Below, in pieces: positions 16,714 to 25,772 of a DNA stretch of 64,000 nucleotides. How positions within the stretch are numbered: the stretch's first letter is position 1; each line of letters starts with the position of its first letter. Below the pieces are notes generated by a model. That model was not told the DNA's origin and did not search any database. It worked only from the letters and a program-made list of their open reading frames with translations. A program made the position numbers and the translations under genes. This DNA comes from Chloroflexaceae bacterium (lineage in GTDB: Bacteria; Chloroflexota; Chloroflexia; Chloroflexales; Chloroflexaceae): positions 83,106 through 147,105 of the forward strand of contig JANWYD010000001.1 in the NCBI GenBank assembly GCA_025057155.1, written 5' to 3'.

Positions 16714-17808
16714 CTAGCGCGAATACTCGGCCACTAGCTGGCGAGCCTGCATCACCAGCCCCGGTTCCGCGCCAGGCAGCACAATGAGCTGTTGCCACTG
16801 CTCCAGCGCCTGGGCTACCTGCGGCGGGTCGCTGAAAGCCAGGCAGAGGCCCTTGCTCAGCAGGGCGCGCCCGGCCTGGGGATCGTCGCGCAGGGCGCGT
16901 TCAGCTTCGGCCAGCCCTTCACGCACGTAGCTCTGGTCGTTGGTGTCCTTGCCGTAGAAGCACAGACTCGCCGCCAGGTCCGCCCGCGCCACCGGGTCGG
17001 TCGGCGCCAGTTCGGTCGCTCTGCGGTAGGCGTCGGCGGCCTCCAGCCAGCGCGGCAGCCGTTCGATATAGACGTTCTGCAGGCTCTGGTCGCCGCTGGC
17101 TAGCCGTTCGCGCACGATCACTACGCTGTCGTAGAGCGCATTGCCCAGTTCGATCCAGGCGTTCGGGTTCTCAGGAACTCGTTGGGCTACCTGCCGTGCG
17201 GCGATGATCTGCCCTTCGAACTGGTTGATGATCGCCGTCACGTCAGGTGTGGGCGCCGGAGCGTTTACCGGCCCGCTCGCCCCCCCGGCCTGCAGCGCGC
17301 CGAAGGGGACGGCGGCCGGCGGCAGGCTGTAGACGGTCGTCACCAGGGTGACCAGCACGATGGCGAATACCGACACGGCGACGATCAGCGTCGGGGCGAG
17401 CCAGACGGGGGACGTCCCGCGGTGCGGGGCGCGCCCGCTCCTGCGGGGAGCGCTGGCAGGTCGCAGCGTTGGCTGGGCGTTGAAGCCCGGCGGACGTTCC
17501 TGCCCGCGGGCCGGGGGCAGAGGGCGATAGTCAAGCTCTTCCTCGCCCGTCGCGGCGCGTTCGTCCGTCCGCGCTGCCTGGCGGGCGGCCAGTTCCTCGT
17601 CGTAGCGCCGCCGTCGCTCCGGATCGCTCAGGACGAGATACGCGCGCTCGATCTCGTCGCGGCGGCGGCGCGCCAGTTCCTGAAGTTCCTCGGCGCTGCC
17701 TTCAAGGCGCGCCGGGTCGTAACGCTCGCGCAGGCGCGCGTAGGCGGCCTGGATCGTTTCATCATCGGCGCGGGGATGCACCTGCAGGGTCTCGTAGTGG
17801 TCTTGCAT
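16714..17808 (-). CDS. Degenerate J-domain, membrane segment and TPR protein (CcmI/CcmH-like role)
   Basis: A 364-residue protein. Residues 1-72 follow the J-domain pattern (HYETLQVHPRAD, AYLVLSDPERRRRYD) but the HPD triad reads DPA at 31-33. A basic, proline-rich linker leads to one membrane span (about 137-160). The outer part holds TPR-like helices (NAWIELGNALYDSV, AADAYRRATELAPTDPVARADLAASL, EAERALRDDPQAGRALLSKGL). In other bacteria the TPR domain of CcmI binds apocytochrome c and presents it to CcmF. The gene starts 14 bases after the ccmF stop. The role is inferred from position and domains; no catalytic residues are present. Confidence 0.82.
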   Translation of the reverse strand: MQDHYETLQVHPRADDETIQAAYARLRERYDPARLEGSAEELQELARRRRDEIERAYLVLSDPERRRRYDEELAARQAARTDERAATGEEELDYRPLPPARGQERPPGFNAQPTLRPASAPRRSGRAPHRGTSPVWLAPTLIVAVSVFAIVLVTLVTTVYSLPPAAVPFGALQAGGASGPVNAPAPTPDVTAIINQFEGQIIAARQVAQRVPENPNAWIELGNALYDSVVIVRERLASGDQSLQNVYIERLPRWLEAADAYRRATELAPTDPVARADLAASLCFYGKDTNDQSYVREGLAEAERALRDDPQAGRALLSKGLCLAFSDPPQVAQALEQWQQLIVLPGAEPGLVMQARQLVAEYSR

Positions 17809-17822
17809 AGCTCAAGCACCAT

Positions 17823-20228
17823 CTAACGGCCCGCCCCTCGCGAACCCATCCGCAGACCGAATGCCGGCAGGCCCTTCGGCAGGCGCACCCGCAGGCCCGC
17901 CAGCCTGGCCTGGCCTTCCAGGTAGCGGCGCACCAGGGCGATGAGGCCTCCCAGAATGCCTACGCTGACACCGACCCAGACCAGCACCACCAGCGGCTTG
18001 ACGCTCACGGCGATCACACCCTTGGCCGGCACAACCGGCAAATCATCGAGACCGGGGCCGCTGCCCTGCAGCATCACCCGCCGGGTGTTGGGGTCGAGCG
18101 ACACGAGGGTAAGTTGCCGTCCCTCCGCCCCGGGCAGGGCGACCGGCACGTATTCAAGGCGTTGCGCCCCGCTGTCTGCATCGGTCACTACCTGCACATA
18201 TGGCTCAAGCTCGCTCTCCACGCCCTCGTACAGCACCCTCACCCGCGCCCCCACGCGCAGGTCGCCGCTTCCCGACATCATTGCCTCGCGATCAATATTG
18301 AAGCCGAGGAAGGTGAGCGTGTACGGTCCCATCGTCGCCGAGTCATTCTGACTCAGGACCGGGCGGGCCTCGTCCCGCTCAGGATCATAGCCCGCAGGAG
18401 AGATGTACAGGTCGTGCCAGAAGAAGCTATGGATGGACGGCGTGGTCATCGTCGCGCCCATGCGCTGGTTCTCGTAGAGGTAGGGCCGGGCGCTGAAGGT
18501 TGTCCGGCCATTGCTCACCGTGAAGTCGAGCACGCCGTGCTGCTGCTCGTCGAGTTTATAGCCGTTAAAGATGAACTCGTAACCGAAGAGCTTCGCGCTC
18601 TCGCCGGGAGCCAGGGTCAGGCGCGTCTCGGGCGTGGCATAGGCGCTGGAGGCGACAACGCCGATGAGCATGATAGCGAAACCGACATGGGCCAGATAAC
18701 CGCCGATGCGCAGCCAGCCGCTTCTGAGCGTGCGGGCGAGCATGACCAGATTTGTGCCCACGGCAAAGACGCCGCCGGCGACGTAGAAGAGCGCCAGCGG
18801 CTCGCGCACACTGATGAGCATAGCGGCGATGGCGGCCGCCACCGCCGCAACCGCGGGCCAGCGCAGCGCCCGAAGCAGATGGCGCATATTGGTGTCGCGC
18901 CAGCCCAGCAGCGGCCCGATCGTCATCAGCACCACAATCACGACCCCCAGAGGCGGTGTGGTCTGCTGGTAGAAGCTGGGCGCCAGGCTGAAGCGCCCGT
19001 CTTCAAAGGGCCGGGCCTGCGGGTTCATCAGCGTCCCGTCGTCAAGCTCAAAGACCGACCCCATCCAGCCCTGGAGGGTATGACCGACGCCCGGAATGGC
19101 CGAGATCACCGGCATCGAGGTGCCGACGCCCACCACCAGCGCGACCACTGCCAGCGACAGTATCGCCAGCACGAAGAAGCTATCGCGCGAGAAGAACCTG
19201 TCGCTCAACGGGCGTGAGGGGATGTCGCGCCAGCGCCAGACCAGGACCCCGATTGCGCCAACCGTGAGCAGAACCAGGAAGGCTACCAGCCCCTCGAAGA
19301 TCCCCTCGGCAACGAACGAGTGCACCGAGAAGTTCGCATAGACCCCGCTGCGGGTGAGGAACGTGGCATAGAAGACCAGGGGGTAGACCGCCAGCGCCAG
19401 GAACAGGTTCGTTTTCCGCAAAGCGCCCTGGGAACGCTGCAACACCATGCCATGCATCAGCGCCGTCAGGATGAGCCAGGGCACCAGCGACGAGTTCTCC
19501 ACCGGGTCCCAGCCCCAGTAGCCGCCCCAGCCGAGGGTCTCGTAGGCCCAGTAGCCGCCGAGCAACAGGGCTAGCCCCAGAAAGGCCCAGGCAGCGATGG
19601 TCCAAGGCAGGGCGCGGGTCACCCAGGTGTCATAATCGCGGCGGATCAGCCCGCCAATGGCAAAGGCGAAGGGTACGGTGCTCAGCGCATACCCGACGAA
19701 GAGCACCGGCGGATGGATGATCATCCAGAAGTTGTGCAACAGGGGGTTCAACCCGCGCCCGTCATTAGGGGTCAGGGGGAGGTTGGTAGAAGGGTCGAGG
19801 AGGGGTTTGAACGGATTAAGAACCAGAACGAAGATCAGCAGTACCGCCTGCACGAACATGAGCACGGCGAGCACATACGGCTCGAAGTGCCGGCTGCGGC
19901 GCACCAGCAGAGTTGACGCGATGCTGCCCCACACCACCCAGATAAGGAAACTGCCAGGTTGCCCGGCCCAGCTTGCCGCGATGCTGAAGAAGAAATCCAG
20001 GTCGCGTGAACTGTAGTTGTTGACGTACTCAATATCAAAGCGGCGGGCGAGGAACAGGCTGATCAGCAGCGTCCAGGTCATCAGCACGGCGCCGAGGGTG
20101 GCATAGACGCCAAAGCGCCCGTAGTACAGCGCAGCCTGATTGCCGCGGGGCGTCACGGCGTAACTGCCAACGGCCAGCAGAGCCATCGCTATCGCGGTGA
20201 CGATCAGAAACGTGCCAAGAAGGTACAT
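17823..20228 (-). CDS. ccmF: Cytochrome c heme lyase subunit CcmF
   Basis: An 801-residue polytopic membrane protein of the heme-handling family. The tryptophan-rich heme-binding segment is GGYWGWDPVENSSLVPW (about 228-244). NFWMIIHPPVLFVGY and the later LTRSGVYANFSVHSF supply conserved histidines. CcmF takes heme from holo-CcmE and attaches it to cytochrome c outside the membrane. The start at 20228 (MYLLGTFLIV) fits family N-termini; the frame extends to a GTG at 20321 that would translate a repeat. It is followed closely by the J-TPR gene and preceded by ccmE 127 bases upstream. No separate ccmH is visible. Confidence 0.95.
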   Translation of the reverse strand: MYLLGTFLIVTAIAMALLAVGSYAVTPRGNQAALYYGRFGVYATLGAVLMTWTLLISLFLARRFDIEYVNNYSSRDLDFFFSIAASWAGQPGSFLIWVVWGSIASTLLVRRSRHFEPYVLAVLMFVQAVLLIFVLVLNPFKPLLDPSTNLPLTPNDGRGLNPLLHNFWMIIHPPVLFVGYALSTVPFAFAIGGLIRRDYDTWVTRALPWTIAAWAFLGLALLLGGYWAYETLGWGGYWGWDPVENSSLVPWLILTALMHGMVLQRSQGALRKTNLFLALAVYPLVFYATFLTRSGVYANFSVHSFVAEGIFEGLVAFLVLLTVGAIGVLVWRWRDIPSRPLSDRFFSRDSFFVLAILSLAVVALVVGVGTSMPVISAIPGVGHTLQGWMGSVFELDDGTLMNPQARPFEDGRFSLAPSFYQQTTPPLGVVIVVLMTIGPLLGWRDTNMRHLLRALRWPAVAAVAAAIAAMLISVREPLALFYVAGGVFAVGTNLVMLARTLRSGWLRIGGYLAHVGFAIMLIGVVASSAYATPETRLTLAPGESAKLFGYEFIFNGYKLDEQQHGVLDFTVSNGRTTFSARPYLYENQRMGATMTTPSIHSFFWHDLYISPAGYDPERDEARPVLSQNDSATMGPYTLTFLGFNIDREAMMSGSGDLRVGARVRVLYEGVESELEPYVQVVTDADSGAQRLEYVPVALPGAEGRQLTLVSLDPNTRRVMLQGSGPGLDDLPVVPAKGVIAVSVKPLVVLVWVGVSVGILGGLIALVRRYLEGQARLAGLRVRLPKGLPAFGLRMGSRGAGR

Positions 20229-20355
20229 GGGGCGCTTTCTAGTGCGACTACGGATTCCAGGAAGGCTTAACCGTCCCCTGGGAAGAGGGCGGGGAAACCA
20301 GGGTTGCTCGCTCCCTTTCACCCACGGGGATGGATCAGGCGATCCGAACCGGCTC

Positions 20356-20769
20356 CTAACGGCTCATCTGCTCCTGGTACTTCGACGGACACTTGACCAG
20401 CAGGTCGTCGGCCATGAAGGCCTGCTCGGCGGGATCGTAGCGGCCAACAGCCACGATGCTGATGGCGTGTTCAAAGTTGGCCGGGCGCGGATCATCGGAG
20501 ATGACCTTGATCATCTTGCCCTGCTGATCCTGGAGCATAAACGTAAAGCGGCCTGCCGCGTCATACTCGCCGGTGCTGCCGAGGAACCCGGCCAGTTGCA
20601 CGCTGCGCGTAGCGGCCATGGCTTCATCCACGCTCTGGGTGTAGGAGCGGAAGCCGCTCTGGAAGCCAAAGAAACCATACACGACGGCAATCAGGATAAT
20701 GCCGAGGCCCGCGATGTACAGGGGCTTGATCGGCATGCCGCGCCGCGAGAGCGAAGTTGTGGTTGCCAT
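20356..20769 (-). CDS. ccmE: Heme chaperone CcmE, Cys-type
   Basis: A 137-residue protein with one N-terminal membrane anchor (about 15-34) and an OB-fold outer domain (SVQLAGFLGSTGEYD, FTFMLQDQQGKMIKVISDDPRP, ISIVAVGRYD). Where enterobacterial CcmE has the heme-binding His in HDENY, this protein has CPSKY (Cys127, Tyr131). That is the CXXXY form known from some sulfate reducers and archaea with a CcmH-less maturation system. CcmE carries heme from CcmC to CcmF. Its position between ccmD and ccmF in the operon agrees. Confidence 0.93.
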   Translation of the reverse strand: MATTTSLSRRGMPIKPLYIAGLGIILIAVVYGFFGFQSGFRSYTQSVDEAMAATRSVQLAGFLGSTGEYDAAGRFTFMLQDQQGKMIKVISDDPRPANFEHAISIVAVGRYDPAEQAFMADDLLVKCPSKYQEQMSR

Positions 20770-20811
20770 AGGCGCACTTTCCGTGCCAGGGGAGCGCGAG
20801 GCGCCCCCGCC

Positions 20812-21051
20812 TTACCCTCGACTCGACTGTTCAACCGGCTCGCCTTCGGCCTGGCCGACGCGGGTGACGCTGGCCCGCGGCGCGCCGGTCTCGGCATGGC
20901 GCAGCCGCTCGTGCTCGCGCTGCAATTCGCGCTTCAGGGCCCGCGCCTGGGCGTCGATCCGCCACAGGTACACGAAGATGCCGATCCACACGGACAGGGC
21001 CACGGCCATAGCCACATAGATCGCCGTACCCGCTTCATACAGCCCGTTCAT
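20812..21051 (-). CDS. ccmD: CcmD-like small membrane protein
   Basis: A 79-residue protein with one membrane span (about 5-30, YEAGTAIYVAMAVALSVWIGIFVYLW) written here as a region only at residues 5-30, then a basic amphipathic tail (ALKRELQREHERLRH). That size and topology, directly after ccmC, fit CcmD, which helps release holo-CcmE from the CcmABCD complex. The ATG overlaps the ccmC stop codon as ATGA, a sign of translational coupling. CcmD sequences are poorly conserved, so the call rests on position and topology. Confidence 0.75.
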   Translation of the reverse strand: MNGLYEAGTAIYVAMAVALSVWIGIFVYLWRIDAQARALKRELQREHERLRHAETGAPRASVTRVGQAEGEPVEQSSRG

Positions 21052-22019
21052 AACTGAGATCCCCCGCGCTGAGCCAGGGCCCACTGCACGTCGAGCAGCG
21101 TCGCGCGCAGCCTGAGCAGCCAGAAGAATAACGCCGTAAAACCGCCGATTGAGGCCAGGAAGGTGAACAACGTCCGCCGGTTCTCCAGCAGGCCGGTACC
21201 CGGCGCCTCGATGTTCAACAGTGCGGCATTGGCCTGCAGATCTACCGCCTCCAGGCCAAGCTGGTAGCGCAGACCGGGAAATTCGGGGCGCGCGATCATT
21301 TCGCCAGCGGCCAGATCGTAGCTGGGGCGCAGGATGGTCTCGCTGGTCAGGCCAGGTTCGCTCACCTTCACCTGGGCGGTCACCACGTCACCCTCGCGCT
21401 CCAGGGCCAGCAGTTGGATCTTGCGATCCCCCAGCAGCCCGACGCTGCCGACCTCAAGGGTGATCCCATCGCATTTGCTGCCCTGGATGAAGGCGCAGTT
21501 AGGATGCAACGTGCTATCGGCAAGACGGGGGGCCACGAAGACCAGAAACGGCACCGTCACAAAGGCGAAGAGCGAGTATACGGCGCTGAGCTGGCGGCGC
21601 CGCCCCGGGTCGTCAATCGCCGAGCGCAGGGCGAAGAGGGCGGCATAGATCAGCAACAGCACAAAGATCGAGGTCTGCCGCGGGTCCCAGTTCCAGTAGA
21701 TTCCCCACACCACCTGCGAGAAGATCATGCCCGTGACCGTGGCCAGGGCCGTGAAGAGAAAACCGCTCTCCGCCGCCGCCAGGGCATAGTGGTCATGCGC
21801 GGGACGGCGCTTCCACAGATACAACCCGCTGAACAGCGCCGATACCGCGAAGGCCAGCACGCTCACCCAGGCCGTAGGCACGTGCATGATCACGATCCGG
21901 CCGGCGTTGCCGAGGCCCTCGTACTGCGGGATCACCAGGAACATCGCCACAGCGACGCCGGCGATCCAGACGCCGATCAGCAATTTGCCGATCTGGCCCA
22001 GCCGCTCTGCCACTGCCAT
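21048..22019 (-). CDS. ccmC: Heme exporter/chaperone-loading protein CcmC
   Basis: A 323-residue polytopic protein with the heme-binding WWD segment VVWGIYWNWDPRQTS and conserved histidines in IVIMHVPTAWVS and near residue 172. CcmC binds heme at the outer face and loads CcmE. It is about 80 residues longer than the enterobacterial protein: residues about 172-285 form an extra hydrophilic outer loop with two cysteines (NCAFIQGSKCDG) before the last membrane span. The function of this loop is unknown. The ATG at 22019 has GGAAAGG in front; a GTG one codon earlier is possible. Followed by ccmD with an ATGA overlap. Confidence 0.92.
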   Translation of the reverse strand: MAVAERLGQIGKLLIGVWIAGVAVAMFLVIPQYEGLGNAGRIVIMHVPTAWVSVLAFAVSALFSGLYLWKRRPAHDHYALAAAESGFLFTALATVTGMIFSQVVWGIYWNWDPRQTSIFVLLLIYAALFALRSAIDDPGRRRQLSAVYSLFAFVTVPFLVFVAPRLADSTLHPNCAFIQGSKCDGITLEVGSVGLLGDRKIQLLALEREGDVVTAQVKVSEPGLTSETILRPSYDLAAGEMIARPEFPGLRYQLGLEAVDLQANAALLNIEAPGTGLLENRRTLFTFLASIGGFTALFFWLLRLRATLLDVQWALAQRGGSQL

Positions 22020-22245
22020 CACCTTTCCAGGCCTCCGAGAGAGGCGCGCCGTGATATGCGTATCATACTACAGCATGTGCTTTTAGGGAATGAGAGGATG
22101 GTAAGCATCAGGGCGCTCCGCCGGTATGAGGTATAATTGCCTGCTCATTGTATCACAATGTCTTTCGCTCCGATGGGAGATTCATCACATGCTCCGAGAT
22201 TGCCTCGCTATAGAGGGTGGGGGCAACCCTGAGAATTCCCCTGCT

Positions 22246-22995
22246 CTAGGCTTCCCACACGAAGCGAAAGAGCATCAATGATGCCACGAATGTGGCAACA
22301 CTGTACGCCATAAGGAACTGCAAGGCGCCGAGGGCGGGGTCAAGGCCGCCGTTTTCCAGTGTCAGCGCCGTGCCCTGGATGGCGATGATCAGCGGCGGCA
22401 CCAGCAAGGGAAAGGCCAGGACGGCAAAGAGGGCGCTCTTGAAACTCGCCCTGGCGATCATCGCGGCAAGAATGGTGGTCGCGGCGGCAAGACAGAGGCT
22501 GCCCGCGCCGATCAGCGCCGCGAAGGCCAGCGGGCTGCCGACCTGCACGCGCACCAGCAAGATGAACAGAAGGCTGGTAATCGTTCCCAGTACCGCCAGC
22601 AGGGCCAGATTGAGCAGGAACTTGCCCAGATAGACGGCCGCGGGCTGGGCCGCCAGGCGCAGGGCGGCCGTGGTGCGGGCCTCTTCTTCGTGTACAAAGC
22701 CGCGCGACAGCCCCGTGATCGCGGCGAACAGCAAGGCGATCCAGAGCAGCGAAGATTGAATGAGCAAGGCCTCTTCAGTGCGCCGCAGCCCGATAAAGGT
22801 AGTGCCGATGCTGACCATCACCGCGGTACAGGCGGCGAACAGCACCATCGCGTTGAGGGCGTAGCGCGTGCGCAGCTCGATCCGCAGGTCCTTGACGAAC
22901 ACTGCCCATGCCGCGGCGAGCAGCGCCGGAACGCCGGTCTGTGAGCGTGTCTCAAGCGCGGGCGCTTCCTGGCCACTCTCCTCGGCCCTGTCCAT
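22246..22995 (-). CDS. ccmB: Heme exporter subunit CcmB
   Basis: A 249-residue membrane protein with six predicted spans. A cytoplasmic start is followed by VFVKDLRIELRTRYALNAM, then GLSRGFVHEEEARTTAALRL and the LAFPLLVPPLIIAIQG span, all typical of CcmB. With CcmA it forms the ABC complex whose ATP use releases heme-loaded CcmE from CcmC. It sits 147 bases after ccmA and 227 before ccmC on the same strand. Confidence 0.93.
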   Translation of the reverse strand: MDRAEESGQEAPALETRSQTGVPALLAAAWAVFVKDLRIELRTRYALNAMVLFAACTAVMVSIGTTFIGLRRTEEALLIQSSLLWIALLFAAITGLSRGFVHEEEARTTAALRLAAQPAAVYLGKFLLNLALLAVLGTITSLLFILLVRVQVGSPLAFAALIGAGSLCLAAATTILAAMIARASFKSALFAVLAFPLLVPPLIIAIQGTALTLENGGLDPALGALQFLMAYSVATFVASLMLFRFVWEA

Positions 22996-23141
22996 GCCTG
23001 TTTCCGTCTGCCATGTCAGGCTTTGAGCCTGCCCAGACCATTCGTTTCAGAAGGGTTCAACGGTGTGCCCATCACCGCCAGGCCTCATTGAGACGCCATG
23101 TACGGCAATCCAAAATCCAAAATCTACAATCCGCAATACCA

Positions 23142-23762
23142 TCAGCCTCCCAGACGCAGCACCAGGTCAGCGTAGCGCAATTCGCGCGGGTCATTGGTGG
23201 CAATTACCACGATCCCCTCGCGGCGTTGCGAGGCGATGAGCGTATCAACCAGGCTGGCGCCGCGCTCATCGAGGGTGACTGTCGGCTCGTCGAGCAAGAG
23301 AACGGGGGGGCGGTGGAGCAGGGCATAGGCGTAGCGCAGGCGCTGGACCATGCCCGAGGAGTAGGTGGCCAGCCGGTCGTCGCCGCGCGCGCCAAGCCCG
23401 ACCTGTTCAAGCAACTGATCAAGCGCCCGGTCGTCGCGAGGCAACCCGCGCACCGCGGCGAAGAAGCGCAGGTTTTCGCGCGCGGTGAGATCGCGGTAGA
23501 GCATCAGATCGGGGGCGACCCAGCCGATGAGCGGCGCGGCGTCGCGCGGCGCCCAGGCGCCTCCCGCCGCTTCATAGACGATCACGCCCGCGTCGGGCCG
23601 TTGCAAACCCGCCAGCAGCCGCAAGAAGGTGCTCTTGCCGCTGCCATTGGGTCCGCTGACGACCAGCGTCTCGCCTGCGCGCACCTCCAACGAAACGTCG
23701 TGAAAGACGAGCCGTGCGCCGTAGCGCGCAGCAAGACCTTCGACTGTCAGCCGCAGACTCAC
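23142..23762 (-). CDS. ccmA: Heme exporter ATP-binding protein CcmA
   Basis: A 206-residue ABC ATPase. Walker A is GPNGSGKST (about 38-46), the signature YSSGMVQRL (about 134-142), Walker B VLLLDEP. The short length and neighbouring ccmB support CcmA rather than a general transporter. First gene of the ccm operon. The GTG start at 23762 has no ribosome site; a TACAAT box ends seven bases upstream, so the mRNA may begin at or very near the start codon. Confidence 0.92.
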   Translation of the reverse strand: MSLRLTVEGLAARYGARLVFHDVSLEVRAGETLVVSGPNGSGKSTFLRLLAGLQRPDAGVIVYEAAGGAWAPRDAAPLIGWVAPDLMLYRDLTARENLRFFAAVRGLPRDDRALDQLLEQVGLGARGDDRLATYSSGMVQRLRYAYALLHRPPVLLLDEPTVTLDERGASLVDTLIASQRREGIVVIATNDPRELRYADLVLRLGG

Positions 23763-23768
23763 GCCGGT

Positions 23769-23774
23769 ATTGTA
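23769..23774 (-). promoter_or_regulatory. -10 box giving a probable leaderless ccmA transcript
   Basis: TACAAT on the minus strand is followed by six bases and then the GTG of ccmA. The usual spacing to transcription start would put +1 on the start codon. No good -35 is seen at 17 bases. The lipoprotein gene at 35801 shows the same arrangement. Confidence 0.5.
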
Positions 23775-23833
23775 GCACAGACGGCGCCGGCGATAGGTAA
23801 AGCGGGTCTTCCAGATCCCTGCCCGGCAGGCCG

Positions 23834-24673
23834 TTAATCGCCCGGCGACATCCGCACCTCACGGACAATCCGGGGCATGGTCTGCAGCACAGGTGGGTCG
23901 TCCTCCTGTAGGAAGCTCAGGAGCGCCTCGTTGAAGGTGGCGGCTTCATCGAGAAAGGGGAAGTGCCGGCTACGAGGCATGGGGAAGATTCTGGCCGTGG
24001 GCACGTTGGCGAAGAGGTCAAGCTGATCAGGGTTGACAATATCGTCCCGCCCGCCGTGGACAACGAGCGCGGGCACGCGCAGGCGCGGAAGTTCGGGGCG
24101 CAGATCGGTGCGCCACATGGAGCTGACGGCGTAGCGCAGCGTATCGGCGCTGGATTTGACGCTGTCGTCAATCACTTCTTTTACCGCCGGATCGTTCGTC
24201 TGGCCAAGAAAGAAGCGGAACAGGCACCGCCGCAGCAACGGCGTGCGTGCGAACACATCGGCCAGGAAGGGCCGGTCGGTTAACTTAAGCAGCCACGACA
24301 ACGAGTCGCCATCAATTGGCGCACCCACGGTCACCACCCGCTGGATGCGTTCGGGGTAGTTGATCGCCGTCTTCAGAGCCACCATGCCGCCCATCGAGTG
24401 CCCGACCAGCATCAACCGGTCAATGCCAAGAGCATCGAGGAAACGAATAACCTGTTCGGAGTAGGCCTGGATGCTCTCCCGGGTGCGCTTGCGGCGCGAG
24501 TCGCCAAAGCCCCAGAAGTCGAATGAGTAGGTGCGAAACTGCCTGGCAACTACCTCCATGGTCGGGAACCAGTAGCGCCAGCTTCCGAGCCACCCGTGCA
24601 GAAATAGCACCGGCTTGCCGCGTCCGAAGACCTCGTAGTGAACCACCTGATTGTCAATAACAACGATGCTCAT
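23834..24673 (-). CDS. Alpha/beta-fold hydrolase
   Basis: A 279-residue protein of the alpha/beta hydrolase superfamily. The oxyanion segment is LFLHGWLGSW (about 23-32), the nucleophile elbow GHSMGGM carries the Ser near residue 94, and an Asp (GGRDDIVNP) and His (RSRHFPFLDEA) complete the triad. No signal peptide, so cytoplasmic. The substrate cannot be told; the family includes esterases, epoxide hydrolases and haloperoxidase-like enzymes. It lies upstream of ccmA on the same strand with a 71-base gap that contains the ccmA -10 box, so it is probably its own unit. Confidence 0.85.
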   Translation of the reverse strand: MSIVVIDNQVVHYEVFGRGKPVLFLHGWLGSWRYWFPTMEVVARQFRTYSFDFWGFGDSRRKRTRESIQAYSEQVIRFLDALGIDRLMLVGHSMGGMVALKTAINYPERIQRVVTVGAPIDGDSLSWLLKLTDRPFLADVFARTPLLRRCLFRFFLGQTNDPAVKEVIDDSVKSSADTLRYAVSSMWRTDLRPELPRLRVPALVVHGGRDDIVNPDQLDLFANVPTARIFPMPRSRHFPFLDEAATFNEALLSFLQEDDPPVLQTMPRIVREVRMSPGD

Positions 24674-24911
24674 TGGTGCAGCACTGGCAATACAGACGTG
24701 TCGAGGGCGTATTGGACTGTATTTCTCCAGCAGGCTAACTCTTCCCGCCGTACAATCATAACGTACCGGCGCGACCGAATTTGCATAGCCGCTGGCAAAG
24801 CAGGCGTCACGACGCTAAGGCTTCGTCGCGCCGGGTTTGAGAATTTTTTAAGACTCCGCAATCTTTCCCCACCCGCGCCCTGAGCCTGTCGAAGGGTCTA
24901 TTCCACCAACT

Positions 24912-25556
24912 TCAATCGGCGCTCCCGCCTGCCTGAATGCGAAAGCCAGCGGCGCTTCCTTCACGCCCTCCCAGGGAACGCTGAAGTCGCCAGCGCAGTT
25001 TCGCGACGTCACTTACAATGGTGCGCAAGTGCTCCAGTTCTTGCTCAAGTTCATCCACCAATATCCGGACTTGCGGTCCGCTGGAGGAGACTGCGCGATC
25101 AGCCGAGAGCTGGCCTAGCCGTTCCTGGATAGCCGACAGCAAGCTCATCAGGTGCGCCCAGGCTTCGTTGTCCTGTGCCTGCACGTACCGCTGCACGCGC
25201 GCGCGCGTGTCGAGCCAGTGCTGGATCTGCAGTTGCATCGCGCTGATGCGTTCCTCGAGCTGGCGCAGAGTGTCTGGATTGGCCACGGCAACCTGCTCCT
25301 GATGGCCTTCCTGCTGGGTGGCGTTCAGCACAGACTCCAGTTGCTCCTGAAAGTAGGCGAGCGAGGCGCTTAATTCAGATTGGCGCGTGGCAACGGCTTC
25401 CTGCTCGCTGAGTATGTCGAGGAGCATGTCGCGGAGCCTGGCTGATTCGGTGGCGTTGCTGATCGCCTGCTGATGCAACAGGTGCGGAACAAACCAGAGT
25501 AAGATGGCAAGGAGCGTAATAATGGCAATGCCGAGCGTGACAAAGAGTGCAGCCAT
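24912..25556 (-). CDS. Membrane-anchored coiled-coil protein of unknown function
   Basis: A 214-residue protein not recognised as a known family. It has one N-terminal membrane span (about 2-22, rich in Leu/Ile) and then almost entirely charged helix-forming sequence with Leu/Ala heptads (LRQLEERISAMQLQIQ, LVDELEQELEHLRTIV), suggesting an extended coiled coil. The ATG at 25556 with GGGAG nine bases upstream is preferred to one at 25592. The C-terminal tail is glycine/alanine-rich. It could be a scaffold or tether at the membrane; neighbours give no clue. Confidence 0.65.
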   Translation of the reverse strand: MAALFVTLGIAIITLLAILLWFVPHLLHQQAISNATESARLRDMLLDILSEQEAVATRQSELSASLAYFQEQLESVLNATQQEGHQEQVAVANPDTLRQLEERISAMQLQIQHWLDTRARVQRYVQAQDNEAWAHLMSLLSAIQERLGQLSADRAVSSSGPQVRILVDELEQELEHLRTIVSDVAKLRWRLQRSLGGREGSAAGFRIQAGGSAD

Positions 25557-25611
25557 TCTGCTTGTCTCCCGTTCATCGCTACCGTTGTACATCCTCAGGG
25601 GAAATACTGTG

Positions 25612-25632
25612 GCGCAACCTGGACGGTTGCGC
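25612..25632. repeat. GCGCAACC/GGTTGCGC palindrome
   Basis: GCGCAACCTGGACGGTTGCGC, same family as 6295-6315 and 16650-16670, upstream of the coiled-coil gene. Confidence 0.6.
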
Positions 25633-25772
25633 GCACAGGGGACGCCTGCTGTTTCCGTGCCACCTGCTGAGGGGAACGGATCGGGACAGCGAAGCCCTCC
25701 CAGATGATTACTTTCACATCTCAGTATACGTAAGGCGTCTGGATATTCTACCCGCGAGTGATGACATCTGGA

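Noticed and set aside
24879..24897. CCTGAGCCTGTCGAAGG motif
   Set aside because: A short sequence common in many bacterial genomes; no structure or gene context here gives it a role.
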